A stretch of DNA of 39,612 bases, taken from Nocardioides albidus. Its GTDB lineage: Bacteria > Actinomycetota > Actinomycetes > Propionibacteriales > Nocardioidaceae. The position numbers and the translations under genes are program-made. Location: contig NZ_VDMP01000027.1 of NCBI RefSeq assembly GCF_006335005.1, positions 152,720 to 192,331 on the forward strand. Reading direction: 5' to 3'. This document shows positions 1 through 8,368 of the stretch, one piece after another. The number at the start of each line of letters is the position of its first letter. The stretch's first letter is position 1. The notes below the pieces were generated by a model. The model saw only the letters and a list, made by a program, of their open reading frames with translations, did not search any database and was not told where the DNA came from.

Positions 1-278
1 CGGGCGAGCTCCACCAGGCCGATCAGACGCTCCCGGGCCTCGGGGGAGTCCTCGGAGGAGGTGGCGAGCGTGGAGTCGCCGAAGGCGCTGGAGCCGTCGT
101 GCTGGAGCCCGTCGGACTCGGCGTGGGCCTCGCTCAGCAGCAGCCAGTGGTCCGCGCCGCGGCGCCGGTCCGCCGGGACGGGGCCGCCGGCGAGGGCCGG
201 CTCCGGGGAGAGGGCAGCGAGCACAGCAGCGCGCAGGGCATCCAGCCCTCGCGCAAGCTCAGCACGCTCCCAGGTCAT
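1..278 (-). CDS. Hypothetical protein, N-terminal part (runs off the window)
   Basis: An open minus-strand frame starts at an ATG at 278-276 and runs off the left edge, so only about 92 residues are visible (starting MTWERAELARGLDALR). The start is supported by a purine-rich GGGAGGGA ribosome-binding site about 8 nt upstream. The visible part is Ala/Glu/Asp-rich, with an amphipathic helical beginning and a polar Ser/Asp-rich stretch, and has no signal peptide or membrane segment. It lies downstream of the HAD phosphatase on the same strand, 156 bp away. A TAGGAT hexamer (minus strand, 310-315) could be its -10. I do not recognise the family and the C-terminus is missing. Confidence 0.6.
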   Translation of the reverse strand, partial: MTWERAELARGLDALRAAVLAALSPEPALAGGPVPADRRRGADHWLLLSEAHAESDGLQHDGSSAFGDSTLATSSEDSPEARERLIGLVELA

Positions 279-434
279 ACGGGTTCCCTCCCTCATGCCC
301 CCGCAGGGGATCCTACGGCGGATCCTTGCGCAGCGGTACCGGAACGCTAAGAACCGGTCGACCGGATCCCACACCACCCGGAATGACTAGGTTACCGTCC
401 AGTAGGGGGGTGCGGCCACGGGCCGCGACGGCGC

Positions 435-1322
435 TCAGGAGTGGTGCCGGCGCACCTGTCGGCGTACGACGGCGCCGGCGATCGCGGCCCCCGTCGCGGC
501 CGAGCCGACGACGATCCCGGCGCGGGCCGCCTTGCGGCCGGTGCGGTAGTCGCGGATGCGCCAGCCGTGGGCCCGGGCGTGGGCGCGCAGCCGGGCGTCG
601 GGGTTGATGGCGCACGGGTCGCCGACGAGGCCGAGCATCGGCAGGTCGTTGGCGGAGTCGCTGTAGGCCGAGCACAGCGCGAGGTCCAGGCCCTCCCGCT
701 CGGCGAGCGCGGTGATCGCCTCGGCCTTCGCGGGCCCGTGCAGCATGTCGCCGACGAGCCGACCGGTGTAGACGCCGTCGACGTGCTCGGCGACCGTGCC
801 CAAGGCGCCGGTGAGGCCGAGGCGGCGCGCGATCAGGCCCGCGATCTCGATCGGCGCCGCGGTGACCAGCCAGACCCGCTGGCCCTGGTCGAGGTGCATC
901 TGGGCCAGCGCCCGGGTGCCCGGCCAGATCCGGTGCGCCATCGCCTCGTCGAAGATCTCCTCGCCGAGCTCCTCGAGCTCCTGCACGGTGTGACCGGCGA
1001 TGAAGGCCAGCGCGGAGTTGCGGGCCTCCGCGACGTGCTCGGGGTCCTCGACGCCGGCGATGCGGAAGTAGGCCTGCTTGTACGCCGCGCCGACGAGGTC
1101 ACGCGTGGTGAAGAACTTGCGCCGGTACAGCCCGCGCGCCAGGTGGAAGATGCTCGCGCCCTGCATCACCGTGTTGTCGACGTCGAAGAAGGCCGCCGCC
1201 CTCGGGTCGGCCGGGTGCGCCAGCGCGGTCTCGACCTCCGCCGCCGCGGCCGCCGCCTCGCCGGCCAGGCGCGACCGCTGCTGCAGGTTCAGCCGACGAG
1301 GTCGGTCGGGGGGCGGCACCAT
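435..1322 (-). CDS. HAD superfamily subfamily IB phosphatase (SerB-like)
   Basis: This 295-residue protein is probably a cytoplasmic phosphohydrolase of the HAD-IB group (phosphoserine-phosphatase-like). The HAD motifs are visible: motif I FFDVDNTV (nucleophile Asp47, acid Asp49), motif II LVTAAP, the Lys of GPAKAE, and motif [13 protein letters not shown]. The C-terminus ends in a short Gly/Ala-rich hydrophobic stretch ([18 protein letters not shown]) followed by basic residues, a possible membrane anchor. The start is taken at the ATG at 1322; a TAGTCT hexamer (1330-1335, minus strand) lies 7 nt upstream, so the mRNA may be leaderless. It is divergent from the acyl-CoA synthetase across a 42-bp gap. 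A much longer open frame upstream is antisense to that synthetase and was ignored. The substrate cannot be told from sequence. Confidence 0.88.
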   Translation of the reverse strand: MVPPPDRPRRLNLQQRSRLAGEAAAAAAEVETALAHPADPRAAAFFDVDNTVMQGASIFHLARGLYRRKFFTTRDLVGAAYKQAYFRIAGVEDPEHVAEARNSALAFIAGHTVQELEELGEEIFDEAMAHRIWPGTRALAQMHLDQGQRVWLVTAAPIEIAGLIARRLGLTGALGTVAEHVDGVYTGRLVGDMLHGPAKAEAITALAEREGLDLALCSAYSDSANDLPMLGLVGDPCAINPDARLRAHARAHGWRIRDYRTGRKAARAGIVVGSAATGAAIAGAVVRRQVRRHHS

Positions 1323-1364
1323 GACGCACAGACTAGAAGAGAGAACGGCACGTAGGATCCCTCC
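1323..1364. promoter_or_regulatory. Compact divergent leaderless promoter pair
   Basis: The 42-bp gap between the HAD gene and the acyl-CoA synthetase gene holds two -10-like hexamers facing opposite ways. TAGGAT (1353-1358, plus) lies 6 nt before the ATG at 1365, and TAGTCT (1330-1335, minus) lies 7 nt before the ATG at 1322. Neither gene has a good Shine-Dalgarno. This spacing is what leaderless actinobacterial transcripts show; the call is inference from spacing only. Confidence 0.5.
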
Positions 1365-2987
1365 ATGTCGTTGCCGGACGCATCCGTTGTCCCCGACGTG
1401 GCGGCTCTCGTCGCGTCCGCCGCCGCCGATCACCCCGAGCGGCTCGCGGTCGTCGAGGCCGGCGGCCGGGGACTGACCTGGGCGGAGCTCGAGGACGAGG
1501 TCGGCCGGGTCGCCACGGGCCTGGGCCGCGCCGGCGTCCTCGCCGGCAACCGCGTGCTCATCGCGCTCGGCAACAGGCTCGAGTTCGTGACCGGATATCT
1601 CGGCGTGCTGCGCGCCCAGGCCGTGGCGGTCCCGGTGAACCCGGGATCGACCCCCACCGAGCTCGCCGCGATGCTCGTCGACTGCGGTGCGCGGCTCGTG
1701 CTCGCCGACGGCCAGACCGTGGGCGCGGTGCGCGACGCGGTGGCCCGTCCCGAGGTCGCCACGGCCGCGCAGGACGAGCACCGTCCCGTCCCGCGGGTCG
1801 TGCTCGTCGGCGGCGAGGGCGAGTCGCAGGCCGCGGAGATCACGTACGACGCCCTGCGCGCCGAGCCCGCCGTACCCGTGCCGCCGCTGCAGGACCCCGA
1901 GAAGCTCGCGGTGCTGCTCTACACCAGCGGCACGTCCGGGCGCCCGCGTGCGGCCATGCTCACCCACCGCGCCCTGCTCGCCAACGTCGACCAGGTCGCG
2001 TCCGTGGAGCCGCCGATGATCCACTCCGACGACGTCGTGCTCGGGGTCCTTCCGCTCTTCCACGTCTACGGCCTCGGCGCCGTGCTGGGCGGCGTGATCC
2101 GGCACCGCGCCAAGCTCGTGCTCACCGATCGCTTCGACCCCGAGGGCACCCTCGACCTGGTCGAGGACGAGGCGTGCAGCGTGGTCCCGGTCGCGCCGCC
2201 GGTCTTCGCGGCCTGGCAGCACGTCGACGCGCTCGCCGAGCGGCTCGGCCCGGTGCGGATGATCCTGTCGGGCTCCGCGCCCCTCGCCGCCGAGACGGTC
2301 GAGGCGTTCGGCGCCCTCGCTCAGGTCCCGATCCACCAGGGCTACGGGCTCACCGAGGCCTCGCCCGTCGTCACCAGCACCCTGTGCTCGACGGAGGTCA
2401 AGCCGGGCTCGGTCGGGGCGGCGCTCGACGGCATCGACATCCGCCTCGTCGACGACGAGGGCGTGCCGCTCGACGGGGCGGCGGTCGACGACCCGGGCGA
2501 GATCCAGATCCGTGGCCGCAACCTGTTCAGCGGCTACTGGCCCGACGGTCAGGACGGGCCCGCCGAGGACGGCTGGTGGTCCACCGGCGACGTCGGCTTC
2601 CTCGACGCCGACGGCGACCTGTTCCTCGTCGACCGGGTCAAGGAGCTGATCATCGTCTCGGGCTTCAACGTCTACCCGACCGAGGTCGAGGCCGTGCTGG
2701 AGGGCGTCGCCGGCGTGCGCCAGGCCGCCGTGCTCGGCGTGCCCGACGAGCGGACCGGCGAGGCCGTCGTCGCGTACGTCGTGCCCGAGTCGGGCGAGGC
2801 GGACGGGGCCGCCGCCGACGGGCTCGTGAGCGCCGTGCGGGCCGCGGCGCAGGAGCACCTGGCGCCGTACAAGAGGCCGGTCCGGGTCGAGGTCGCCACG
2901 GCTCTGCCGCGCACGGTGACCGGCAAGATCCGCAAGGGCGTGCTGCGCGGCGCCGAGCGACGCAAGGCGCTGGGGATCCTCGAGTGA
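1365..2987 (+). CDS. AMP-forming acyl-CoA synthetase (fatty-acid--CoA ligase family)
   Basis: This 540-residue ANL-superfamily enzyme should activate a carboxylic acid with ATP to an acyl-adenylate and pass it to CoA. Visible motifs are the phosphate loop [10 protein letters not shown] (186-195), GYGLTEASP, the [12 protein letters not shown] motif, the hinge-region [20 protein letters not shown], and the catalytic lysine in [10 protein letters not shown] (Lys521). The P-loop has Arg at the position usually occupied by the Lys of GRPK. Family length is normal (about 500-560). The start is the ATG 6 nt after a TAGGAT hexamer. The stop overlaps the glutaredoxin-like gene by four bases, implying translational coupling. 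Substrate chain length cannot be read from sequence. Confidence 0.92.
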   Translation: MSLPDASVVPDVAALVASAAADHPERLAVVEAGGRGLTWAELEDEVGRVATGLGRAGVLAGNRVLIALGNRLEFVTGYLGVLRAQAVAVPVNPGSTPTELAAMLVDCGARLVLADGQTVGAVRDAVARPEVATAAQDEHRPVPRVVLVGGEGESQAAEITYDALRAEPAVPVPPLQDPEKLAVLLYTSGTSGRPRAAMLTHRALLANVDQVASVEPPMIHSDDVVLGVLPLFHVYGLGAVLGGVIRHRAKLVLTDRFDPEGTLDLVEDEACSVVPVAPPVFAAWQHVDALAERLGPVRMILSGSAPLAAETVEAFGALAQVPIHQGYGLTEASPVVTSTLCSTEVKPGSVGAALDGIDIRLVDDEGVPLDGAAVDDPGEIQIRGRNLFSGYWPDGQDGPAEDGWWSTGDVGFLDADGDLFLVDRVKELIIVSGFNVYPTEVEAVLEGVAGVRQAAVLGVPDERTGEAVVAYVVPESGEADGAAADGLVSAVRAAAQEHLAPYKRPVRVEVATALPRTVTGKIRKGVLRGAERRKALGILE

Positions 2988-3229
2988 GCGTCCGGACGCC
3001 GCGGGTCACGCTCTACAGCCGGCCCGGCTGCCATCTGTGCGACGACGCCCGGGCGGTGATCGAGGCGGTCTGTGCCGAGCTCGGAGAGAGCTACGAGGAG
3101 CTCTCCATCGACGACGACCCCGCTCTCGGCGACCGCTTCGCGAACGAGATCCCCGTCACCTTCGTCGACGGACGGCAGCACGACTTCTGGCGAGTCAGCC
3201 CCGACCGGCTGCGGGCCGCGCTGCGCTGA
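2984..3229 (+). CDS. Glutaredoxin-like small thioredoxin-fold protein (DUF836 type)
   Basis: An 81-residue protein starts at a GTG that overlaps the acyl-CoA synthetase stop (GTGA). It has a thioredoxin-fold beginning [14 protein letters not shown] with a CxxC redox motif (Cys-His-Leu-Cys near residues 15-18), a cis-Pro region EIPVTFVDG, and a short C-terminal helix, fitting the glutaredoxin-like DUF836/GlrX-like family of about 80 residues. It probably carries out thiol-disulfide exchange in the cytoplasm. It sits just upstream of the redox regulator gene rex, a neighbourhood common in actinobacteria, but a 191-bp gap with its own promoter separates it from rex. Confidence 0.85.
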   Translation: MSVRTPRVTLYSRPGCHLCDDARAVIEAVCAELGESYEELSIDDDPALGDRFANEIPVTFVDGRQHDFWRVSPDRLRAALR

Positions 3230-3342
3230 TGGGCGCGAGCGCGTCGCTCGTTCCTCGCGCCGCGCTGCCGCGCTGCGCGAGAGATCTGGTGACGTTTACC
3301 ACGAGGCGTGTCCGTACCTGATGCGGGGCCCGTTCGTCCATT

Positions 3343-3371
3343 TTGTTCCCACGTTCACAAACTCCTACAGT
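3343..3371 (+). promoter_or_regulatory. rex-hemACD promoter with overlapping Rex operator (ROP)
   Basis: The 18-bp sequence TTGTTCCCACGTTCACAA (3343-3360) matches 14 of 18 positions of the Streptomyces coelicolor-type Rex operator TTGTGAACGCGTTCACAA; the right half is perfect. The same bases give a -35 TTGTTC (3343-3348), 17 bp before a -10 TACAGT (3366-3371). Rex bound here would cover the -35 and repress its own operon, as known for rex-hemACD in S. coelicolor. The remaining upstream stretch (3230-3342) holds only GC-rich short inverted repeats, for example GGCGCGAG/CTCGCGCC at 3232-3261, which may end transcription from the glutaredoxin gene. Confidence 0.75.
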
Positions 3372-3420
3372 GATCGAGCCGCGTGATTGACGCCTGATCG
3401 GGCGGCTGGAAAGTGGAGCT

Positions 3421-4119
3421 GTGACCACACGGAGTTCGACGGATGCCGCCCGGGTCATCCCGGAGGCCACGGTCGCGCGTCTGCCCGTCTACCTGCGGGC
3501 GCTGACGGCGCTGGCCGACAGCGGGATCCGCACCTGCTCGAGCGAGGATCTGGCGACCGCTGCGGGCGTCAACAGCGCCAAGCTCCGCAAGGACCTCTCC
3601 TACCTCGGCAGCTACGGCACGCGCGGCGTGGGGTACGACGTCGACTACCTCCGCTACCAGATCGCCCGTGAGATCGGCGTCACCCAGGACTGGCCGGTCG
3701 TCATCGTCGGCATCGGCAACCTGGGCCACGCGCTCGCCAACTACTCCGGCTTCCGCAGCCGCGGCTTCCGGATCGTCGCCCTCCTCGACGCCGACCCGGA
3801 TCTCGTCGGCCGGAGCGTCGCGGGCGTCGTCGTGCGCCCGTTCGACGACCTGGAGGAGATCGTGCGCGAGCACGACGTCGCGATCGGCGTGATCGCCACC
3901 CCGGCGCTCGCCGCGCAGGACGTCGCCGACCGCATGGTCGCGATCGGCATCACCAGCATCCTCAACTTCGCGCCGGCCGTGGTGGCCGTGCCCGACGGCG
4001 TCGACGTACGCAAGGTCGACCTGTCGATCGAGCTGCAGATCCTCGCCTACCACGAGCAGCGCAAGGCCAACGGCGCCGTCGAACCCGCTGCCGGTGCCGG
4101 AGAGGGAGGTGCCGCATGA
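3421..4119 (+). CDS. rex: Redox-sensing transcriptional repressor Rex
   Basis: Rex senses the NADH/NAD+ ratio and represses respiratory genes; NADH releases it from DNA. The 232-residue protein has an N-terminal winged-helix domain (about 15-85) with the recognition segment AAGVNSAKLRKDLSYLGSYG, then a Rossmann domain with the dinucleotide motif GIGNLG (97-102), the LLDADPDLVG segment that follows the second strand, and the conserved ILNFAPAVVAVP near the C-terminus. The start is a GTG with a GGAAAGTGGAGC stretch just upstream. It is the first gene of rex-hemA-hemC-hemD and overlaps hemA by four bases. A Rex operator lies over its own promoter and another precedes nuoA (38422-38439). The C-terminal tail is Gly/Ala-rich. 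Confidence 0.97.
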   Translation: MTTRSSTDAARVIPEATVARLPVYLRALTALADSGIRTCSSEDLATAAGVNSAKLRKDLSYLGSYGTRGVGYDVDYLRYQIAREIGVTQDWPVVIVGIGNLGHALANYSGFRSRGFRIVALLDADPDLVGRSVAGVVVRPFDDLEEIVREHDVAIGVIATPALAAQDVADRMVAIGITSILNFAPAVVAVPDGVDVRKVDLSIELQILAYHEQRKANGAVEPAAGAGEGGAA

Positions 4120-5423
4120 GCGTCCTGGTCGTGGGCATCTCCCACAACTCCGCGCCGGTCGCCCTGCTCGAGCGGGTCGCGCTCGACCGCGACGGCGTGC
4201 AGAAGCTGATCGCCGACGCAGCGTCGTGCGAGCACGTCGGCGAGGCGACCGTCATCGCGACCTGCAACCGGCTCGAGATCTACACCGAGGTCGAGCGCTT
4301 CCACGGCAGCATCGAGCAGATCTCGCGCCTCCTGGTCGACCGGGCCGGCGAGACGACCGAGGCGATGCTCCCGCACCTCTACGTCCACTACGACGACGGT
4401 GCGATCTCGCACCTCTTCCAGGTCGCCGCCGGGCTCGACTCGATGGCCGTCGGCGAGGGCCAGATCCTCGGCCAGACCCGTGAGGCACTGCGCCGCGGCC
4501 AGGAGCTCGGCACCGTCGGACCTGCTCTCAATCTGCTCTTCCAGCAGGCGCTGCGCGTCGGCAAGCGCACCCGCGCCGAGACCGAGATCGACCAGGTCGC
4601 GCCCACCCTCGTCAGCGCGGCGCTCGACGAGACCGCCGAGGTCGTCGGCTCCGTCGAGGGCAGGTACGTCGTCGTGATCGGCGCCGGCGCGATGGCCGGT
4701 CTGGCGGCCGCGACCGCCAGCCGCCTCGGCGCCGGGCACCTCTCCGTCGTCAACCGGTCCCTCGACCGGGCCACCCGGCTCGCCGCCCTCCACTCCGGCA
4801 CGCCGATCCCGCTGGGCGACCTCGGCGCGGAGCTCGCCCGCGCCGACATCGTCATCAGCTGCACCGGCTCCTCCGGCACGCTCATCGACCGCTCCCTGCT
4901 CGCCGGTGTCCGCGACGGCGTCGACCGCCCGCTGGCGCTGATCGACCTCGCCCTGCCCCACGACATCGCTCCCGACGTGGCCGACCTGCCCGGCGTCCGC
5001 CTGGTCGGTCTCGCCGAGCTGGGCGAGCTCCTCCACGGGGGCCCGACCGGTCGCGAGGTCCAGGAGGTGCGCCGCATCCTCGGCGAGGAGGTCACCGCCT
5101 TCCTCGCGGCCCGCCGCCAGGCCAGTGTCACGCCCACGGTCGTCGCGCTGCGCTCGATGGCCACCAACGTCGTCGACGCCGAGATGACCCGCCTCGAGGC
5201 GCGCCTCCCGGAGCTCGACGAGGCCACCCGCGAGGAGATCCGGCACACCGTGCGCCGGGTCGCCGACAAGCTGCTCCACGAGCCCACCGTCCGGGTCAAG
5301 GAGCTCGCCAACGAGCAGGGGGCCGTCTCCTACGCCGCCGCTCTCGCCGAGCTCTTCGCGCTCGACCCCGACGCCGTCGACGCCGTCACCCGCCCCGTCG
5401 TCAGCGAGGAGGGCCTGTCGTGA
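4116..5423 (+). CDS. hemA: Glutamyl-tRNA reductase
   Basis: This enzyme reduces glutamyl-tRNA(Glu) to glutamate-1-semialdehyde with NADPH, the first committed C5-pathway step of haem synthesis. In the 435-residue protein the catalytic cysteine is in ATCNRLEIY (Cys50), with the conserved HLFQVAAGLDSMAVGEGQIL segment (99-118), a Rossmann NADPH motif VIGAGAMAGLAA, and a C-terminal helical dimerisation domain (about 330-420). The ATG overlaps the rex stop (ATGA). The product is used by HemL, whose gene is about 10 kb away at 15384. Regulation by Rex follows from the shared operon. Confidence 0.97.
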   Translation: MSVLVVGISHNSAPVALLERVALDRDGVQKLIADAASCEHVGEATVIATCNRLEIYTEVERFHGSIEQISRLLVDRAGETTEAMLPHLYVHYDDGAISHLFQVAAGLDSMAVGEGQILGQTREALRRGQELGTVGPALNLLFQQALRVGKRTRAETEIDQVAPTLVSAALDETAEVVGSVEGRYVVVIGAGAMAGLAAATASRLGAGHLSVVNRSLDRATRLAALHSGTPIPLGDLGAELARADIVISCTGSSGTLIDRSLLAGVRDGVDRPLALIDLALPHDIAPDVADLPGVRLVGLAELGELLHGGPTGREVQEVRRILGEEVTAFLAARRQASVTPTVVALRSMATNVVDAEMTRLEARLPELDEATREEIRHTVRRVADKLLHEPTVRVKELANEQGAVSYAAALAELFALDPDAVDAVTRPVVSEEGLS

Positions 5424-6439
5424 GCACGACCCCGGCCCTGCGCATCGGCACCCGCCGCAGCGCCCTCGCCACCACCCAGTCCGGTCACGTCGCCGACGCC
5501 CTCGAGGCGCTCGGCGTGCACACCGAGCTGGTCGAGATCACCACCGACGGCGACCGCAGCCAGGCCAGCGGCACGCCGCTCACCGGGGCCCCGTCCACCG
5601 GTGTCTTCGTCAGCGCGCTGCGCGACGCGCTGCTCGCCGGCGAGGTCGACGTCGCCGTCCACTCGCTCAAGGACCTCCCGACCTACGCCACCGACGGGAT
5701 CGCGCTGGCCGCCGTACCTCTGCGGGAGGACCCGCGCGACGTCGTCGTCGCCCGCGACGGCCTCACGCTCGGCGAGTTGCCGCAGGGCAGCCGGGTCGCC
5801 ACCGGAAGCCCGCGCCGCGTCGCCCAGATCGAGGCGCTCGGTCTCGGCGTCGAGCTCGTCGGGGTCCGCGGCAACGTCGACACGCGGATCGCTCGCATCG
5901 CGGAGGGGACCTACGACGCCGTCGTGCTGGCGCGCGCCGGACTGGCCCGCCTCGGCCGGCTCGACGAGGTCACCGAGGTCCTCGACCCGCTCCAGGTCCT
6001 CCCCGCTCCCGGCCAAGGCGCACTCGCCGTCGAGTGCCGCAGCGACGACACCACGGCCCTCGCCCTGCTCGCGCGCCTCGACGACCCCGGCGCCCGCGCC
6101 GCGGTCACCGCCGAGCGCACGGTCATGGCCACCCTCGAGGGCGGCTGCGCGGCTCCCGTCGGCGCCCTCGCCGAGGTCGCCGAGGGCGAGGAGGGCCCCG
6201 AGCTGTGGCTGCGGGCCGTCGTCCTGTCCGAGGACGGTGCGCTCGCCGTACGCCGCTCCGCGTCGGTCGCCCTCGGCGTCGACCCGTCCTCGTGGCCCGC
6301 CGACGCCGCCAAGCTCGGCGGCGACCTCGGCGCCGAGATGCTCGCCGACGGCGCCGACGAGCTGATGAACCAGCGCGACAGCGCCAGCAACACGAACGCC
6401 CACCCGTCCGCACGATCTGCAGAGGTGCCCAACCCATGA
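5420..6439 (+). CDS. hemC: Hydroxymethylbilane synthase (porphobilinogen deaminase)
   Basis: HemC joins four porphobilinogen molecules into hydroxymethylbilane. The 339-residue protein begins LRIGTRRSALATTQSGHVA, contains HSLKDLPT with the catalytic Asp region, and carries the dipyrromethane-cofactor cysteine in LEGGCAAPVGA (Cys243). It is about 25 residues longer than the usual length; the extra is a low-complexity tail after DELMNQRDS. The GTG start overlaps the hemA stop by four bases and the hemC stop overlaps the next ATG, so the operon is translationally coupled. Confidence 0.96.
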   Translation: MSTTPALRIGTRRSALATTQSGHVADALEALGVHTELVEITTDGDRSQASGTPLTGAPSTGVFVSALRDALLAGEVDVAVHSLKDLPTYATDGIALAAVPLREDPRDVVVARDGLTLGELPQGSRVATGSPRRVAQIEALGLGVELVGVRGNVDTRIARIAEGTYDAVVLARAGLARLGRLDEVTEVLDPLQVLPAPGQGALAVECRSDDTTALALLARLDDPGARAAVTAERTVMATLEGGCAAPVGALAEVAEGEEGPELWLRAVVLSEDGALAVRRSASVALGVDPSSWPADAAKLGGDLGAEMLADGADELMNQRDSASNTNAHPSARSAEVPNP

Positions 6440-8127
6440 CGCGAGCCACGACAGCCAAGAAGGCTGCTTCGACTCCCGCCGCCCAGGTCCACACCGCCCC
6501 CCGGCAGGGCCCCGGCTTCACGGCCTTCGTCGGAACCGGTCCCGGTGACCCCGACCTGCTGACCGTGCGCGCCGTCCGGCTGATCCAGGACGCCGACGTG
6601 ATCATCACCGAGGAGCCCGGTCACGCCGACCTCGTCTCCGTGGTGCGTGCGCGGGTCGCGCAGGTCGGCGAGGAGCCGGCCGGCGAGCCCGAGATCATCG
6701 ACGGCGGGTTCGGTGAGGACGGCCAGCCGCTGACCCACGCCGCCCGCGCCAAGGTCGTCGTCAAGCAGGCCAAGCGCGGCCTGCGGGTGGTGCGCCTCCT
6801 CGGCGGCGACCCCTTCCTCTACGCCTCCGGTCCCGAGGAGGCGCAGGCGGTCGCCAAGGCCAACCTCGCCTTCGAGGTCGTCCCCGGCGTCTCGTCGGTG
6901 GGCGCGGTCCCGGCGTACGCCGGCATCCCGCTGACCACCAAGGACCACCGCGAGGTGGCCGTGGTGACGTGCGGTGACAAGGTCGACTGGAGCCGGTACG
7001 CCGACACCCCGACCCTCGTGCTGCTCTCGGCCGTCGGTCAGATCGGCGACATCGCCAAGCAGCTCGTCGCCGTCGGCCGCTCGCCGCAGACCCCCGTCGC
7101 GATCACCCGCGTCGGCACGACCACCGAGCAGCAGACGATCACCTCCACCCTGGAGCACGTCGGCGCCGAGGCCCGCGCCGCGCGGATCGCGCCGCCCGCG
7201 ATCATCGTCATCGGCGCGGTCGTCGACCTGCGCGAGAAGCTGTCCTGGTTCGAGACCAAGCCGCTGTTCGGCTGGCGGGTGCTGGTGCCGCGCACCAAGG
7301 AGCAGTCCGCCTCGCTGTCCAACCGCCTGCGCGAGTTCGGCGGCGTCCCCGAGGAGGTCCCCACGATCTCCGTCGAGCCGCCGCGCAACCCCCAGCAGAT
7401 GGACAAGGCCGTCCGCGGTCTGGTCGAGGGCCGCTACGAGTGGATCGCGTTCACCTCCGTGAACGCCGTCAAGGCCGTGCGCGAGAAGTTCGAGGAGTAC
7501 GGCCTCGACGCGCGCGCCTTCTCGGGTCTCAAGATCGCCGCCGTCGGCGAGAAGACCGCCCAGGCGATCGCCGACTGGGGCCTGCGCGCCGACCTCGTCC
7601 CTTCGGCCGACGGGTCGGCCGGTCAGTCCGCGGCCGGCCTCCTCGAGATCTGGCCGGAGTACGACGAGCAGCTGGACCCGATCAACCGGGTGTTCCTGCC
7701 GCGCGCCGACATCGCCACCGAGAACCTCGTCGCCGGCCTGATCGACCTCGGCTGGGAGTGCGACGACGTCACGGCGTACCGCACCGTCCGGGCCGCCCCG
7801 CCGCCGGCGCCGACCCGCGACGCGATCAAGACCGGCAAGTTCGACGCCGTCGTGTTCACCTCGTCCTCGACCGTGCGCAACCTGGTCGGCATCGCCGGCA
7901 AGCCGCACCCGTCGACGATCATCGCGGTGATCGGTCCCGCCACGGCGAAGACCGCCGAGGAGCACGGCCTGCGGGTCGACGTGCTGGCTCCCAAGCCGGA
8001 CGTCGAGCTCCTCGTCGAGGCCCTCGCCGACTTCGGCGCGAGCCGCCGCGCCGCGCTGCTCGAGGCCGGTGAGCCGGTCACCAAGCCGAGCGACCGCAAG
8101 CCCTCGGCTCGCCGCAAGAAGGCGTGA
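6436..8127 (+). CDS. hemD: Bifunctional uroporphyrinogen-III C-methyltransferase / uroporphyrinogen-III synthase
   Basis: This is a 563-residue fusion. Residues about 28-270 form a SUMT/CobA-type tetrapyrrole methylase with GTGPGDPD (33-40), GGDPF (123-127), a VPGVSS segment and AYAGIPLTT; residues about 277-530 form the HemD synthase, which inverts ring D while closing hydroxymethylbilane. The fusion is common in actinobacteria. Some methylase motifs depart from the E. coli CysG pattern: ADVIITEEPGH replaces the usual ADVVLYD-type segment, so methylase activity is less certain than synthase activity. A Lys/Arg-rich tail (SARRKKA) ends the protein. The ATG overlaps the hemC stop. An open frame upstream in the same phase is a shadow of hemC. 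Confidence 0.93.
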   Translation: MTRATTAKKAASTPAAQVHTAPRQGPGFTAFVGTGPGDPDLLTVRAVRLIQDADVIITEEPGHADLVSVVRARVAQVGEEPAGEPEIIDGGFGEDGQPLTHAARAKVVVKQAKRGLRVVRLLGGDPFLYASGPEEAQAVAKANLAFEVVPGVSSVGAVPAYAGIPLTTKDHREVAVVTCGDKVDWSRYADTPTLVLLSAVGQIGDIAKQLVAVGRSPQTPVAITRVGTTTEQQTITSTLEHVGAEARAARIAPPAIIVIGAVVDLREKLSWFETKPLFGWRVLVPRTKEQSASLSNRLREFGGVPEEVPTISVEPPRNPQQMDKAVRGLVEGRYEWIAFTSVNAVKAVREKFEEYGLDARAFSGLKIAAVGEKTAQAIADWGLRADLVPSADGSAGQSAAGLLEIWPEYDEQLDPINRVFLPRADIATENLVAGLIDLGWECDDVTAYRTVRAAPPPAPTRDAIKTGKFDAVVFTSSSTVRNLVGIAGKPHPSTIIAVIGPATAKTAEEHGLRVDVLAPKPDVELLVEALADFGASRRAALLEAGEPVTKPSDRKPSARRKKA

Positions 8128-8135
8128 GGGCCAGG

Positions 8136-8335
8136 CGCCGACCCGGCTCATCCTGACCTGTAGAACGCGTCGAAGCGTCTGGGCCAGCACCGACTCGATC
8201 GCCGACCCGGCTCATCCTGACCTTCATCGAGGTAAGGACGTGCCGGGTCGGCGCGATTTTGAGGTGAGTTTGCGCCGGGTCGACGCAATTCGGGGGTGAG
8301 TTCGTGCCGGGTCGGTGCAACCTGAGGGGGTGGCC
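8136..8335. repeat. Intergenic repeat cluster: two inverted and three tandem copies of one element
   Basis: The gap between hemD and the sigma factor gene contains a perfect 24-bp direct repeat (8136-8159 and 8200-8223, starting CGCCGACCCGGCTCATCC) and three imperfect 32-bp tandem units (8240-8271, 8272-8303, 8304-8335) built on GTGCCGGGTCGGCG and GAGGTGAGTT. The reverse complement of the 24-mer aligns with the tandem units at 19 of 24 positions, so all five copies belong to one family, two facing one way and three the other. No gene is visible here. Confidence 0.8.
8174..8203. repeat. 30-bp exact duplicate of part of the glycosyltransferase gene
   Basis: Bases 8174-8203 are identical to 12275-12304, which encode residues [10 protein letters not shown] (21-30) of the family 2 glycosyltransferase on the minus strand. 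The fragment lies between the two 24-bp repeats and ends four bases into the second. A 30-bp identity is far beyond chance in a window of this size, so this is copied DNA; the source could also be another glycosyltransferase gene elsewhere in the genome. Confidence 0.85.
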
Positions 8336-8368
8336 GCCACGTTGAGTCCGTCATGGAGCGGATGACCG

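Noticed and set aside
1323..2858. Long minus-strand open frame continuing upstream of the HAD phosphatase (open from 435 to 2858)
   Set aside because: It is antisense to the well-supported acyl-CoA synthetase, low in complexity, and a typical GC-rich shadow; the HAD motifs begin only after 1322.
3232..3300. Structured RNA or small gene between the glutaredoxin gene and rex
   Set aside because: Only short GC-rich inverted repeats are visible; no open frame with a start signal and no known RNA motif.
5911..8190. 759-codon minus-strand open frame antisense to hemC/hemD
   Set aside because: Composition is Arg/Gly/Asp-biased with no domain pattern, and hemC and hemD on the plus strand have clear catalytic motifs.
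8136..8335. CRISPR array
   Set aside because: The repeats are tandem without unique spacers of uniform length, occur in both orientations, and there are no cas genes.
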